Positions 45,874-54,295 of a stretch of DNA of 64,000 nt are shown piece after piece. Location: positions 1,674,001 through 1,738,000 of the forward strand of contig NZ_CP196351.1 of assembly GCF_051668705.1 (NCBI RefSeq), written 5' to 3'. Every line of letters starts with the position of its first letter. The first letter of the stretch is position 1. The notes beneath the pieces were generated by a model. It was given only the letters and a program-made list of their open reading frames with translations, did no database searches and had not been told where the DNA came from. A program made the position numbers and the translations under genes. The stretch is from Alterisphingorhabdus sp051668705 (GTDB lineage Bacteria > Pseudomonadota > Alphaproteobacteria > Sphingomonadales > Sphingomonadaceae).

Positions 45874-47292
45874 ATGGCCGAAGAAAAATTACGGCATTTG
45901 ATGCTGATTGATGATGAACCGGCCCAGTGCCGCTTAATTTCTGCGCTTGCATCGAAAGCAGGCTGGCGCACGATCATGGCCCGCGATAGCGAGACAGCGA
46001 TTGCCATGCTTGGAACGCAGCAAGGCATGTGTCTCGATGCCATCATCCTTGACCAATGGGTGCCTGGCGATGATTCGACCAAATTGATCGCCGAGTTAAA
46101 ATCCCGCCGCCCGGCTTTGCCTATTCTTATGCTGACCACCAGCACATCGCCTTTACTGGCGGTCGAAGCCATGCGCGCAGGGGCAACCGATTATCTTATT
46201 AAGCCTCTGGCCCCTCATCGGCTGATTGCTGCGCTGAATGCAGCAACTGAGCGGCAAGACCGTGTTGATGAATTAAGGCCAATGACAGAGAAAATCAGCT
46301 CACCGCTGGATTTTGACGAAATGATTGGCAGCGCACCGCAATTTCGTGCCGCTCTGGCTGTTGCCGCAAAAGCTGCGCGTGGCCATGCTCCGGTATTGAT
46401 TGAAGGTGAAAGCGGGGTCGGCAAGGAAATGATAGCGCGGGCCATCCATGCCTCATCACCGCGCGCAAAATCACCATTGCGTCTTGTCAATGCTGGCGGG
46501 ATCAGTAGCGGGCACCTTGATTCCCAGCTATTCGGCCATGAACGTGACGCTTTTCCAGGTGCTTTTGATCGCCATATCGGGACCATTCAGCGGGCAGAAA
46601 ATGCAACAATCCTGATTGATGAAGTGGACCATCTACCAGAAGAAACACAGGAAAAACTGCTGCGGGCTCTGCAAACCGGTTATATCCAACCAGTGGGGGC
46701 ACCCAATGCCTTCCAATGTGATGTGCGCTATATCCTGGCCAGCAATGTGCCTTTGAAACAGTTGGTCGCAAATGGCAGTTTCTCAGCCGAATTGGCGCAA
46801 TTTCTATCTTCCAATTTGATTGCCATTCCGCCACTTAGAGACCGTAAAGGCGATATACCCGCATTGGCACGCCATTTTCTGGCCCGTATCGCGGATCAAC
46901 CAGGCATGCATGCATTGGGCATTACGCAAGATGCGATTGATCTGTTGTCGGCTTATGACTGGCCCGGCAATGTCCGCCAGTTGCAGACCACTCTCTTCCG
47001 CGCCGCCATTTTTGCTGATGGTGATGCGTTGACCACTAACGAACTGCCGCACCTTGCCAATTTGATGCGTGATACCGCCAAAACCTCGACCAACATCCAT
47101 GAAGGCATTGGTGTAACGCTATATTCTGATGATGGGAATTTGCGCCCATTGGAAGAGATTGAAGCAGACGTTATTCGTCTCGCAATTGGTCATTATCGTG
47201 GCAAAATGACAGAAGTTGCACGCCGTCTGGGCATTGGTCGCTCAACATTATATCGCAAACTTAGCGAGCTAGGCATCGACAATGTTGCATAG
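45874..47292 (+). CDS. NtrC-family response regulator with altered GAFTGA motif
   Basis: A 472-residue regulator. The receiver domain (1-125) has acidic residues Asp13 and Asp14, the phospho-acceptor Asp60 in IILDQW, and Lys110. The AAA+ domain (about 148-375) has Walker A GESGVGKE at 178-185 and Walker B LIDEVDHLP near 247. The loop that normally reads GAFTGA and touches sigma-54 reads DAFPGA (225-230). A Fis-type helix-turn-helix closes the protein (about 435-470, TEVARRLGIGRSTLYRKL). The loop change suggests it may not activate sigma-54 in the classical way. No sensor kinase gene is adjacent. Divergent from the oxidase subunit IV gene. Confidence 0.88.
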   Translation: MAEEKLRHLMLIDDEPAQCRLISALASKAGWRTIMARDSETAIAMLGTQQGMCLDAIILDQWVPGDDSTKLIAELKSRRPALPILMLTTSTSPLLAVEAMRAGATDYLIKPLAPHRLIAALNAATERQDRVDELRPMTEKISSPLDFDEMIGSAPQFRAALAVAAKAARGHAPVLIEGESGVGKEMIARAIHASSPRAKSPLRLVNAGGISSGHLDSQLFGHERDAFPGAFDRHIGTIQRAENATILIDEVDHLPEETQEKLLRALQTGYIQPVGAPNAFQCDVRYILASNVPLKQLVANGSFSAELAQFLSSNLIAIPPLRDRKGDIPALARHFLARIADQPGMHALGITQDAIDLLSAYDWPGNVRQLQTTLFRAAIFADGDALTTNELPHLANLMRDTAKTSTNIHEGIGVTLYSDDGNLRPLEEIEADVIRLAIGHYRGKMTEVARRLGIGRSTLYRKLSELGIDNVA

Positions 47293-47310
47293 CGGTTTCT
47301 GACAGTTTTT

Positions 47311-47540
47311 CGCCGCAATAAGCGGCGGCGGCCGGTCGGCCTTGCGAACCCGTTGGGGCTTTTTGTAAGTACGCCGCAATAAGCGGCGGCGGCCGGTCGG
47401 CCTTGCGAACCCGTTGGGGCTTTTTGTAATTTCGCCGCATTAAGCGGCGGCGGCCGGTCGGCCTTGCGAACCCGTTGGGGCTTTTTGTAAGTACGCCGCA
47501 ATAAGCGGCGGCGGCCGGTCGGCCTTGCGAACCCGTTGGG
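47311..47540. repeat. 61-bp tandem repeat array, 3.8 copies
   Basis: Copies begin at 47311, 47372, 47433 and 47494; the last stops after 47 bases. They differ at only a few bases (one in the small hairpin loop of copy 3, two at the end of copy 2). Each unit opens with a perfect hairpin (CGCCGC, AATAA, GCGGCG), has a second inverted repeat (GGCCG, GT, CGGCC), and each full copy ends in GGGGCTTTTTGT. The T tracts suggest a string of intrinsic terminators between the regulator and folP. The array lies in the 278 bases between these convergent genes; no gene is supported in it. Confidence 0.9.
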
Positions 47541-47570
47541 TTCGATAGGTGTGAATAGTCAATTACACTG

Positions 47571-48668
47571 TTAGAAACTAGTGAGCGCAGCATCACGCAG
47601 ACCGCGCCACACGCGCACCATCTGCACCGTTTCCGGCACATCATGTACCCGCAAAATATGGGCGCCACGCTCAATAGCATGCTGCGCCAATGCCAATGAT
47701 CCCGCCAAGCGTTTATCAGCAGGCACTTCCCCTGCCAAAGCACCAATCATGCGTTTGCGACTTACACCGACCAATATGGGCTGCCCAAGTGCATGGAAAA
47801 GGGGCAAAGCATTCATCAGCGCCAGATTATCGGCAAGTGATTTGCCAAATCCAATACCCGGATCAACAATGATATTGGCGCGGTCAATGCCCGCCTCCAC
47901 TGCCGCTTTGATGCGCGATTGCAGATAATCAAAAACATCATGCACAACATTGGCATAATTGCCATCCGCATGCAGATCGTCACCCTGTGAAGGCGTATGC
48001 ATCAAAATCACTGGACAAGCCGAGCGCGCCGCTAATGGTAAGGATTCAGGATCATATCCCAAAGCTGAAACATCATTGATTATCCGTGCACCAACATCCA
48101 GAGCAGCTGACATCACTGCCGCTTTGCGAGTGTCGATAGATATCAAATTGCCGCCTTTTGCCAGCCGCTCAATAACAGGTTTAACCCGCTCTATTTCATC
48201 GCCTTCCCAAACAGCTTTCGCTCCAGGACGCGTTGACTCGCCGCCTATATCTATAACAGCAGCGCCAGCCTCCGCCATATCACATGCGGCCATGATTGCA
48301 GCCTCATTATCGGCAAATTGTCCGCCATCAGAAAAGCTATCCGGCGTCAGATTTACTATGCCCATTACTTGCGGCTGGTCAAAGCGCAAAACGCGGTCAC
48401 CTAGCTGTTGCGGAGTGTGGCGTTTTTGCAGGTTTTGCCATTGTTCGGCAGCGACTGTCTGCAAATCATCCGGCAAAGTATCAATCGCGGCGTCCATGCC
48501 CTGTTTGGATACGACTATCCTCTGAACCGGCGCACCATCAACAATATGATCAACCCGGAATTGCGATGCCCAGGCCAGTGAACCTCCAAGGCATATAGCG
48601 TCGCCTTCCAATGCTTGGGGGCTATGTGCTACCGCAACCGGATATATGTAGATTTTGCTATCACCCAT
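47571..48668 (-). CDS. folP: Dihydropteroate synthase
   Basis: A 365-residue enzyme that joins p-aminobenzoate to the pterin pyrophosphate in folate synthesis. MGIVNLTPDSFSDGG (near residue 102), DIGGESTRPGA, SIDTRKA and DPGIGFGKSLADNLALM are the pterin and pABA sites. About 95 residues precede the conserved TIM barrel, longer than in E. coli FolP (about 280 residues in total); such an extension seems ordinary for this group, but its role is unknown. Lies 17 bases after ccrM on the same strand. Confidence 0.95.
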   Translation of the reverse strand: MGDSKIYIYPVAVAHSPQALEGDAICLGGSLAWASQFRVDHIVDGAPVQRIVVSKQGMDAAIDTLPDDLQTVAAEQWQNLQKRHTPQQLGDRVLRFDQPQVMGIVNLTPDSFSDGGQFADNEAAIMAACDMAEAGAAVIDIGGESTRPGAKAVWEGDEIERVKPVIERLAKGGNLISIDTRKAAVMSAALDVGARIINDVSALGYDPESLPLAARSACPVILMHTPSQGDDLHADGNYANVVHDVFDYLQSRIKAAVEAGIDRANIIVDPGIGFGKSLADNLALMNALPLFHALGQPILVGVSRKRMIGALAGEVPADKRLAGSLALAQHAIERGAHILRVHDVPETVQMVRVWRGLRDAALTSF

Positions 48669-48685
48669 AAGGTCGGCCTACGCGA

Positions 48686-49855
48686 TCAAGGCTCTGTCGC
48701 CAGAAGATATTTCTGCCGCAATGCATCAACCGGTTTCATACCCAGTTCCGGATCATCAAAATGCCAGAATGTCCAGCCATTACAGCTTGCTGCGTCTTGC
48801 AGCACAGCGCCCATTTTGTGGATTGAACCCTGATCATTATCCGTCACCAATGAGCCATCCGCCTGCACAACAGCCTTCCAGCGGCGTTTTTTGTCATGCA
48901 GGGCGGTGCCTGGTGCAATATATCCTGTCTCGACCAATGTGCCAAAGGCAACGCGCGGCTGAGAACGCGGCGATTGCATAGTTTTCAGCGCTGACTCGTC
49001 TAACGGAAGCGCTGCTTCAATCCGTTCTTCAGCGACTTCAATATAGCCTTCATCACGCTCACAGCCGATCCAATCACGGCCCAAACGTTTGGCGACCGCG
49101 CCAGTAGTTCCTGTGCCAAAAAACGGGTCTAGCACGACATCGCCCTTTTTGGTTGTAGCCAGCAACACGCGGTATATCAGCGCCTCAGGTTTTTGCGTTG
49201 GATGGGCCTTTTTGCCATCGCGTTTCAGACGTTCCTGACCACCGCAAATAGGGAACAACCAGTCAGAACGCATTTGCAATTCATCATTCAGTGTTTTCAT
49301 CGCACGATAGTTGAAGGTATATTTGGCGTTTTCCTCACGCGACGCCCAGATCAGCGTCTCATGTGCATTGGTAAAACGTGTCCCGCGAAAATTGGGCATA
49401 GGGTTCGATTTACGCCACACCACATCATTCAACACCCAAAAGCCCAGATCCTGTATGGCGGCACCAACGCGGAATATATTGTGATAAGAACCAATGACCC
49501 ACAAAGCGCCATCAGGTTTCAAAATACGCCGTGCTTCTTTTAGCCATGCGCGCGTGAATTTGTCATAAGCCGCAAAGGTGTCAAACTTGTCCCAGTCATC
49601 ATCAACCGCATCGACCATAGAGCCTTCAGGCCGAAAAAGATCACCCCCAAGCTGTAAATTATAAGGCGGATCTGCAAACACCAGATCAACACTGGCATCG
49701 GGCAGTTTTTGCATGGAAGCAATACAATCGCCGCGCAAAATTTGATTGACTGGCAGGTCAGCATGGCTTGGCACATTACGGGCCGCGGCTTTGCGCGCGG
49801 CAGTTTTGGATTGCCCCTTTAGTGCCTGTGTCTTCGTAACGTCTATAACCGCCAT
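48686..49855 (-). CDS. ccrM: Cell-cycle DNA adenine methyltransferase
   Basis: A 389-residue CcrM, which methylates adenine in GANTC and times gene expression in the alphaproteobacterial cell cycle. The catalytic motif DPPYN is at 62-66 and the SAM motif FFGTGTTG near 260. A C-terminal RAMA-type domain (about 300-389, GTLVETGYIAPGTALHD and GWTFWHFDDPELGMKPVDALR) is present. The frame runs 67 codons further upstream; the ATG at 49855 is chosen from the family start. Upstream DNA holds a GANTC site and TTAACC half-sites. Confidence 0.95.
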   Translation of the reverse strand: MAVIDVTKTQALKGQSKTAARKAAARNVPSHADLPVNQILRGDCIASMQKLPDASVDLVFADPPYNLQLGGDLFRPEGSMVDAVDDDWDKFDTFAAYDKFTRAWLKEARRILKPDGALWVIGSYHNIFRVGAAIQDLGFWVLNDVVWRKSNPMPNFRGTRFTNAHETLIWASREENAKYTFNYRAMKTLNDELQMRSDWLFPICGGQERLKRDGKKAHPTQKPEALIYRVLLATTKKGDVVLDPFFGTGTTGAVAKRLGRDWIGCERDEGYIEVAEERIEAALPLDESALKTMQSPRSQPRVAFGTLVETGYIAPGTALHDKKRRWKAVVQADGSLVTDNDQGSIHKMGAVLQDAASCNGWTFWHFDDPELGMKPVDALRQKYLLATEP

Positions 49856-49891
49856 ATTTCGTCCTTCAATCGGCTTGCAAGCAATGGTTGT

Positions 49892-49954
49892 GAGTCTATA
49901 AACCGACATCGTCAACTGCGTTAACCTGCGCAAACGCTGGCACATGATGGTTAA
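49892..49954 (-). promoter_or_regulatory. ccrM upstream region with CtrA-like half-sites and a GANTC site
   Basis: Between 37 and 100 bases upstream of ccrM lie GAGTC (a GANTC site, 49892-49896), GGTTAA on the minus strand (49921-49926) and TTAACCAT on the minus strand (49947-49954). TTAACCAT resembles a CtrA half-site. No full TTAA-N7-TTAA pair is present, so the call is tentative. Confidence 0.35.
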
Positions 49955-49989
49955 CAATCCGTTATCAGGCCGCATCGGAGAAGAACGAA

Positions 49990-50073
49990 ATGAGTCCAAA
50001 TCTTGATATGGAGTCTTTGCAGCACCAACAGACTCAATATCTGGTGGTGTGCCCAAAAAGACTCACAAGATAG
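49990..50073 (+). CDS. Possible 27-residue ORF
   Basis: A short frame that starts with ATG 9 bases after a GGAG and ends with TAG. It lies between the divergent ccrM promoter region and the convergent end of rnhB. The peptide (MSPNLDMESLQ...) has no recognised feature. Only the ribosome site supports it. Confidence 0.2.
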   Translation: MSPNLDMESLQHQQTQYLVVCPKRLTR

Positions 50074-50105
50074 AAAAATTGCGCCTGATTGGCATTTCAG
50101 CAAGT

Positions 50106-50681
50106 TTACAGCAGCAGCATTTGCGCGACAGGCGCGAAACTGCGTCGGTGATGATCTGTTGGCCCATATTCTTTCAGCGCCTTGATATGTGCCGCAGTGC
50201 CATAGCCTTTATTGCTGCCCCATGCATAATGGGGATGCTCCAAGGCCAGTTTACACATCATCCTATCGCGCAATTCCTTGGCCAATATTGATGCGGCCGA
50301 GATTTGCGGATGCAAAGCATCTCCGCCAACAATAGCTGTCGCAGCATACTCCCATTGCGGCAACTTATTACCGTCCACCAATATATGATCAAAAGGTGCG
50401 TTTAACGCTTTTACAGCGCGGTGCATTGCCAGCAAACTTGCCTGCAAAATATTGATACGATCAATATCTTCTACGCTGACAACCCCAATACCAAATTTTG
50501 CTTGGTTCCTAATCGCTATTTCCAGCTTGGCGCGCCTTTTTGCCGAGAGTTTTTTGCTATCGTTAAGGCCGGTAATATCATGGTTTTCTGGCAGTAATAC
50601 AGCCGCCGCTACGACCGGGCCAGCCAAAGGCCCCCTGCCCGCCTCATCCACTCCAACTATTCTCATCAGTTTTTGCTGCAT
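50106..50681 (-). CDS. rnhB: Ribonuclease HII
   Basis: A 191-residue RNase HII, which nicks RNA in RNA/DNA hybrids and single ribonucleotides in DNA. The catalytic acids are in VGVDEAGRGPLAGPV (DE near 11-12) and LVDGN (near 102), with a third acid further on. The family tyrosine region KGYGTAAH is present. The start at 50681 is used; an ATG five codons later would also fit. It lies 250 bases upstream of ccrM on the same strand. Confidence 0.95.
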   Translation of the reverse strand: MQQKLMRIVGVDEAGRGPLAGPVVAAAVLLPENHDITGLNDSKKLSAKRRAKLEIAIRNQAKFGIGVVSVEDIDRINILQASLLAMHRAVKALNAPFDHILVDGNKLPQWEYAATAIVGGDALHPQISAASILAKELRDRMMCKLALEHPHYAWGSNKGYGTAAHIKALKEYGPTDHHRRSFAPVAQMLLL

Positions 50682-50819
50682 TGAATGGGCGCGCCTGTTA
50701 TACTATTTTCGAACATGTGTGATGGTGCTATCATTATGCCTATGCATTGCAAATAGCAGCCCATTGCAAATAACCGCAAAGCTCATCATGAGAAGCAAAC
50801 CCTGTCAGGAGATTTGTCT

Positions 50820-51992
50820 ATGCACCGTCTTGCCGCCGCCGTTCCTCTCTCGCTTATCCTTTTGGCCTGTAATCCAGGACAAGGAGTAACAGCGCAAGGG
50901 GATGAGACAGATGCGCCATTAGCGGCCATAACGCCTGTCGATATCCAGCCTTTCACCATCAGCGAAGTCACGGAATTTGAAGAACCTTGGGCCATGACAT
51001 TCATGCCCGATGGTGAGATGCTGGTGAGTGAGAAAGCGGGAAAGCTATTCATTACCAAACAAACCGGCGAAAAAACAGAAGTTAAAGGTGTTCCAAAGGT
51101 CGATTATGGCGGTCAGGGCGGCTTTGGTGATGTCATTTTGTCACCTGATTTTGCAACAGATTCTATGGTGTATCTCAGCTGGGTTGAAGCTGGCAAAGAT
51201 GATACGCGCGGCGCTGTTGTTGGCCGTGCGAAGCTGATCTTAGGTGAAGACGGAGCAAAGGCTGCTCCTGAACTAACAGACCTGGAAATTATATGGACCC
51301 AATTCCCTAAAGTTACAGGGCGCGGCCATTTCTCCCATCGCCTCGCCTTTTCTCCTGATGGCAAACATCTTTTTATAAGCTCTGGTGAGCGGCAAAAATT
51401 TGATCCGTCACAGGATATGAAAGCCAATTTGGGCAAAATTGTTCGTCTTTACCCCGATGGTTCTGTACCCGAAGACAACCCTTTTTATGAACAGGGCGGC
51501 ATAGCAGCACAGATATGGTCTTTGGGCCATCGCAACCTTCTGGGCCTCGCATTCGATGAGCAAGGCCGGTTATGGAACAGTGAAATGGGCCCGCTGCATG
51601 GTGACGAGCTCAATCTGGTCAAGCGTGGTGCCAATTATGGCTATCCCATTGTATCGAATGGCGACCATTATAGCGGTGAAGACATTCCCGACCATGATAC
51701 ACGCCCGGAATTTGCCGCTCCGGCAACCTATTGGGTGCCGACAATCGCACCATCAGGTCTGACATTTTATGATGGAGAGGCTTTTCCTGAATGGAAAAAC
51801 AGCTTCTTTATTGGTGGTCTGGCTGGCGAGGCCATTGTGCGCGTGACCATTGATGGTGAGAGCGCTAAAGAAGCAGAGCGATACGAAATGGGCGCACGCA
51901 TCCGTGAGATAGAGCAAGCTGCTGATGGCAGTTTATGGGTATTGCAAGACGGCGAAAAAGCAAAACTGCTGAAGCTATCGCCAACCGGCTAA
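50820..51992 (+). CDS. PQQ-dependent sugar dehydrogenase-type lipoprotein
   Basis: A 390-residue beta-propeller protein of the soluble aldose/glucose-sorbosone dehydrogenase family (YliI-like). The N-terminus has a lipoprotein signal with the lipobox LLAC near residue 17. Typical segments are EEPWAMTFMPDGEMLVSEK, GHFSHRLAFSPDGKHLFISSGE, WSLGHRNLLGLAFD and EMGPLHGDELNLV. It probably oxidises aldoses at the outer face of a membrane using PQQ; PQQ synthesis genes are not in the window. AGGAG before the ATG at 50820 fixes the start over an upstream TTG. Confidence 0.9.
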   Translation: MHRLAAAVPLSLILLACNPGQGVTAQGDETDAPLAAITPVDIQPFTISEVTEFEEPWAMTFMPDGEMLVSEKAGKLFITKQTGEKTEVKGVPKVDYGGQGGFGDVILSPDFATDSMVYLSWVEAGKDDTRGAVVGRAKLILGEDGAKAAPELTDLEIIWTQFPKVTGRGHFSHRLAFSPDGKHLFISSGERQKFDPSQDMKANLGKIVRLYPDGSVPEDNPFYEQGGIAAQIWSLGHRNLLGLAFDEQGRLWNSEMGPLHGDELNLVKRGANYGYPIVSNGDHYSGEDIPDHDTRPEFAAPATYWVPTIAPSGLTFYDGEAFPEWKNSFFIGGLAGEAIVRVTIDGESAKEAERYEMGARIREIEQAADGSLWVLQDGEKAKLLKLSPTG

Positions 51993-51997
51993 CCTTC

Positions 51998-52021
51998 ATC
52001 CTGCTCTTTAATGGGCAGGAT
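51998..52021. terminator. Hairpin between convergent genes
   Basis: A 9-bp stem with one G-T pair (ATCCTGCTC and GGGCAGGAT, loop of six) lies between the stop codons of the sugar dehydrogenase and DUF1499 genes. Its last base is the first base of the DUF1499 stop codon. It could act on both strands. Confidence 0.5.
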
Positions 52022-52890
52022 TACTCTTCTGGAGCAGCTTGACCTTCAGTCAAAGATGGCATCATTTCGCCGCCCAGCTGTTCCAGCAATTGCGCCGAAA
52101 ATTCGCGCACACGGCCGGCATTAACGCCAAGATCGCTTTGTCCATAGCGTGAGACAGATCGTATATCGATCAAACTGCCGGCACCATCACTATCCGGTAT
52201 AGCGCGAACGATAATATCATCCTTGAACTGTTGCAGCGCAACCGTATCTGTCGCTTCCAGCCTGCCATTAATGGGGTCGGCCATCGCAATTTCCCATTCA
52301 TTTTCTCGCGCGATAACTTCGGCCCGTTGAATGGCCAATCCGACAGGCTGAAAAACATGCAAAGTACGCAGATCGGGATATAGTTCACCATGGATTGCAC
52401 GCCAGCGTTCCAACGCATCCATCCCACGATATTTCGGATCCTCTTTGCCGGGTATATCTTTTAGATTATCGGCCCGTGCCTCAAGCGTCGCAAAGCGTGG
52501 CGGGTTGGTGAGATTGGTAGAAACATCGTGCAATGGGTTGGCCGTAGCCTTGGGGATTTGCAGACCAATATAGCCGACATAGCCAGCCGCAAGAATAAGC
52601 GCCGATATACTTACCCAAAATATCCGTGCCCCCTGTTTGCGATAATAAAATAATATCGCGATGGCGAACACTATGACGGCAAGCGCCAAAAAGAACGCTG
52701 TGACCAAGGCTTGTATGCCTGCCCCTTGCCCCCACCATCTTTCACCAGCGCCCACTGCGCCTATTACTGCGATTCCAATCACAGAAACGCCCAGAAAAAG
52801 CGCAAAGCGCGACAACCAGATCGACCAATGATGTTTCCGTTGCAAGCGCGCTTCATCCGAAGATGCTTGCCCATCAATATTGTCTGCCAA
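52021..52890 (-). CDS. DUF1499 membrane protein
   Basis: A 289-residue protein. Three or four membrane segments occupy the first 130 residues, and the C-terminal half is a DUF1499 domain (NPLHDVSTNLTNPPRF near 140, ATDTVALQQFKDDIIVRA and DIRSVSRYGQSDLGVNAGRVREF). The function of the family is unknown. It starts with TTG at 52890, supported by GGGGGG six bases upstream and by the absence of a suitable ATG. Confidence 0.9.
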   Translation of the reverse strand: MADNIDGQASSDEARLQRKHHWSIWLSRFALFLGVSVIGIAVIGAVGAGERWWGQGAGIQALVTAFFLALAVIVFAIAILFYYRKQGARIFWVSISALILAAGYVGYIGLQIPKATANPLHDVSTNLTNPPRFATLEARADNLKDIPGKEDPKYRGMDALERWRAIHGELYPDLRTLHVFQPVGLAIQRAEVIARENEWEIAMADPINGRLEATDTVALQQFKDDIIVRAIPDSDGAGSLIDIRSVSRYGQSDLGVNAGRVREFSAQLLEQLGGEMMPSLTEGQAAPEE

Positions 52891-53018
52891 AGTTTTCCCC
52901 CCAATTCGGTATAGGTGTAATCATCTATCATGGTGAAATAATTGCGGCAAGATTTACTGCTCATCAGGTGATGAAAAGCATGATATGCTTGTTACAATGC
53001 AACAGCTCCTAGCTCTCG

Positions 53019-53047
53019 TTGACACTCTATAATCAGTGGCCATATGG
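53019..53047 (+). promoter_or_regulatory. Possible promoter of the DUF1285-NUDIX-cca operon
   Basis: A consensus TTGACA (53019-53024) is followed at 16 bases by CATATG (53041-53046), a half match to a -10 box. A perfect TATAAT at 53028-53033 is too close to the TTGACA to pair with it and lacks a -35 box of its own. Start of transcription would fall about 30 bases before the DUF1285 gene. Confidence 0.3.
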
Positions 53048-53081
53048 AAGTGTAACGCGCGCAAGCAATGTCAGGGGAAAT

Positions 53082-53648
53082 ATGCCATCAAAGGAAATAT
53101 ACGATCTGGCTAGCCTTGATCCGTCCTCATTGATGGAGCTTATAGGCGACCAAAAGACCCCGCCAGTGCATCTTTGGAAGCCACAAAATAGTTCTGACAG
53201 CCATATGCGCATTGACCGAGAAGGACGATGGTTTCACCGCGGTGACCCTATTAAAAGACCTGCAATGGTCGCGTTATTCTCTTCCATTTTGCGCCGAGAA
53301 GAAGATGGCCGATATGCGCTTGTAACGCCTTATGAAAAGCAGTTCATCACCGTTGAAGATGCGCCGTTTATGGCGATAGACATGCAGTATAATGATGACA
53401 TAACGCCGCCACAGCTGGCCTTTCAGCTCAATATTGGTGCATTGACCGTTGCTGATGCTGAGCATCGGGTTCGCGCCGTCCCTACAGGTGATGATGTGCA
53501 ATTTTATGTGGTCGTAAGACCGGGCTTAGAGGCAAGGCTTAACCGCAGCACCCATTTGGCGCTTGTCAATCTCTTGCTCGATCAAGCAACACCGGGCGTC
53601 TTACCCTATGCTGATCAGGCACTTGCTTTGGACATTGCCGCTGAATGA
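53082..53648 (+). CDS. DUF1285 protein
   Basis: A 188-residue protein of the DUF1285 family. Its mark is IDREGRWFHRGDPIKRPAMVALFSSILRREEDG (around 42-75), followed by EDAPFMAIDM. The function is unknown. The ATG at 53082 with AGGGGAAAT in front is preferred to a start 21 codons earlier. The stop overlaps the NUDIX start as ATGA, in the common order DUF1285, NUDIX, cca. Confidence 0.9.
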   Translation: MPSKEIYDLASLDPSSLMELIGDQKTPPVHLWKPQNSSDSHMRIDREGRWFHRGDPIKRPAMVALFSSILRREEDGRYALVTPYEKQFITVEDAPFMAIDMQYNDDITPPQLAFQLNIGALTVADAEHRVRAVPTGDDVQFYVVVRPGLEARLNRSTHLALVNLLLDQATPGVLPYADQALALDIAAE

Positions 53649-54295
53649 CCTGTGAAATGTCAGATAGTGGCCCTGCCCATATATTTGCTGATTCTGACTT
53701 TGTTCAGCATCTGGCCTCTGCATTGCAAAGTTCCACCAATGATCAAATCGCATCAGATTTGCGTGACGAGCGGCATTTCGGCACGCCAGAGCATGGATAT
53801 CGCGATGCTGCTGTCTTAATACCCATCACTATCCGTCCGTCACCGGGCTTACTCCTAACCGTCCGCCCGGCAACAATGCGTGATCATGCCGGGCAAGTGG
53901 CCTTTCCAGGCGGCAAAATTGATGCCGATGATAAGGATGCCATTGCAGCAGCATTGCGCGAAGCCGAAGAGGAACTTGGTATCCCGCCCAAATACGTGAC
54001 AATCATAGGCACAGGCGAGCAATATTTCACCGCTAGCGGCTTTGCCATCACACCGGTAGTCGGGCTAGTGCCTGCTGATATGCATATCACGCCAAATCCC
54101 GCAGAGGTCGCTGATTGGTTTGAAATCCCTTTCTCAACCGTCATTGCACCAGATTTGCTCACGCGCCGTACAACCAAATGGCAAGGCAAAGAGCGCGGCT
54201 ATTATGATCTGGAATGGCAGGGTTATAGAATATGGGGTATTACCGCTGGCATCCTTGCCAATTTGGCGCGGCAATATCATGATGTAACCAAGTGA
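53645..54295 (+). CDS. NUDIX hydrolase, CoA pyrophosphatase type
   Basis: A 216-residue NUDIX protein. The box reads FPGGKIDADDKDAIAAALREAEEELGI (around residues 86-112), of the kind found in CoA pyrophosphatases (NudL). TVRPATMRDHAGQVAFPGGK just before it is the usual NudL signature. It probably splits CoA or a related nucleotide. Coupled on both sides: ATGA with DUF1285 and GTGA with cca. Confidence 0.92.
   Translation: MTCEMSDSGPAHIFADSDFVQHLASALQSSTNDQIASDLRDERHFGTPEHGYRDAAVLIPITIRPSPGLLLTVRPATMRDHAGQVAFPGGKIDADDKDAIAAALREAEEELGIPPKYVTIIGTGEQYFTASGFAITPVVGLVPADMHITPNPAEVADWFEIPFSTVIAPDLLTRRTTKWQGKERGYYDLEWQGYRIWGITAGILANLARQYHDVTK

Noticed and set aside
47311..47540. CRISPR array
   Set aside because: The 61-bp units abut directly with no unique spacers, and no cas genes are near.
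47193..47746. Open frames through the 61-bp repeats giving a repeated arginine-rich peptide
   Set aside because: The frames stay open only because the repeat lacks stops in those frames; they overlap folP and the regulator gene and have no ribosome site.
49856..50056. 67-codon N-terminal extension of ccrM
   Set aside because: Homologous CcrM proteins start near 49855; the extension runs through the probable promoter region.
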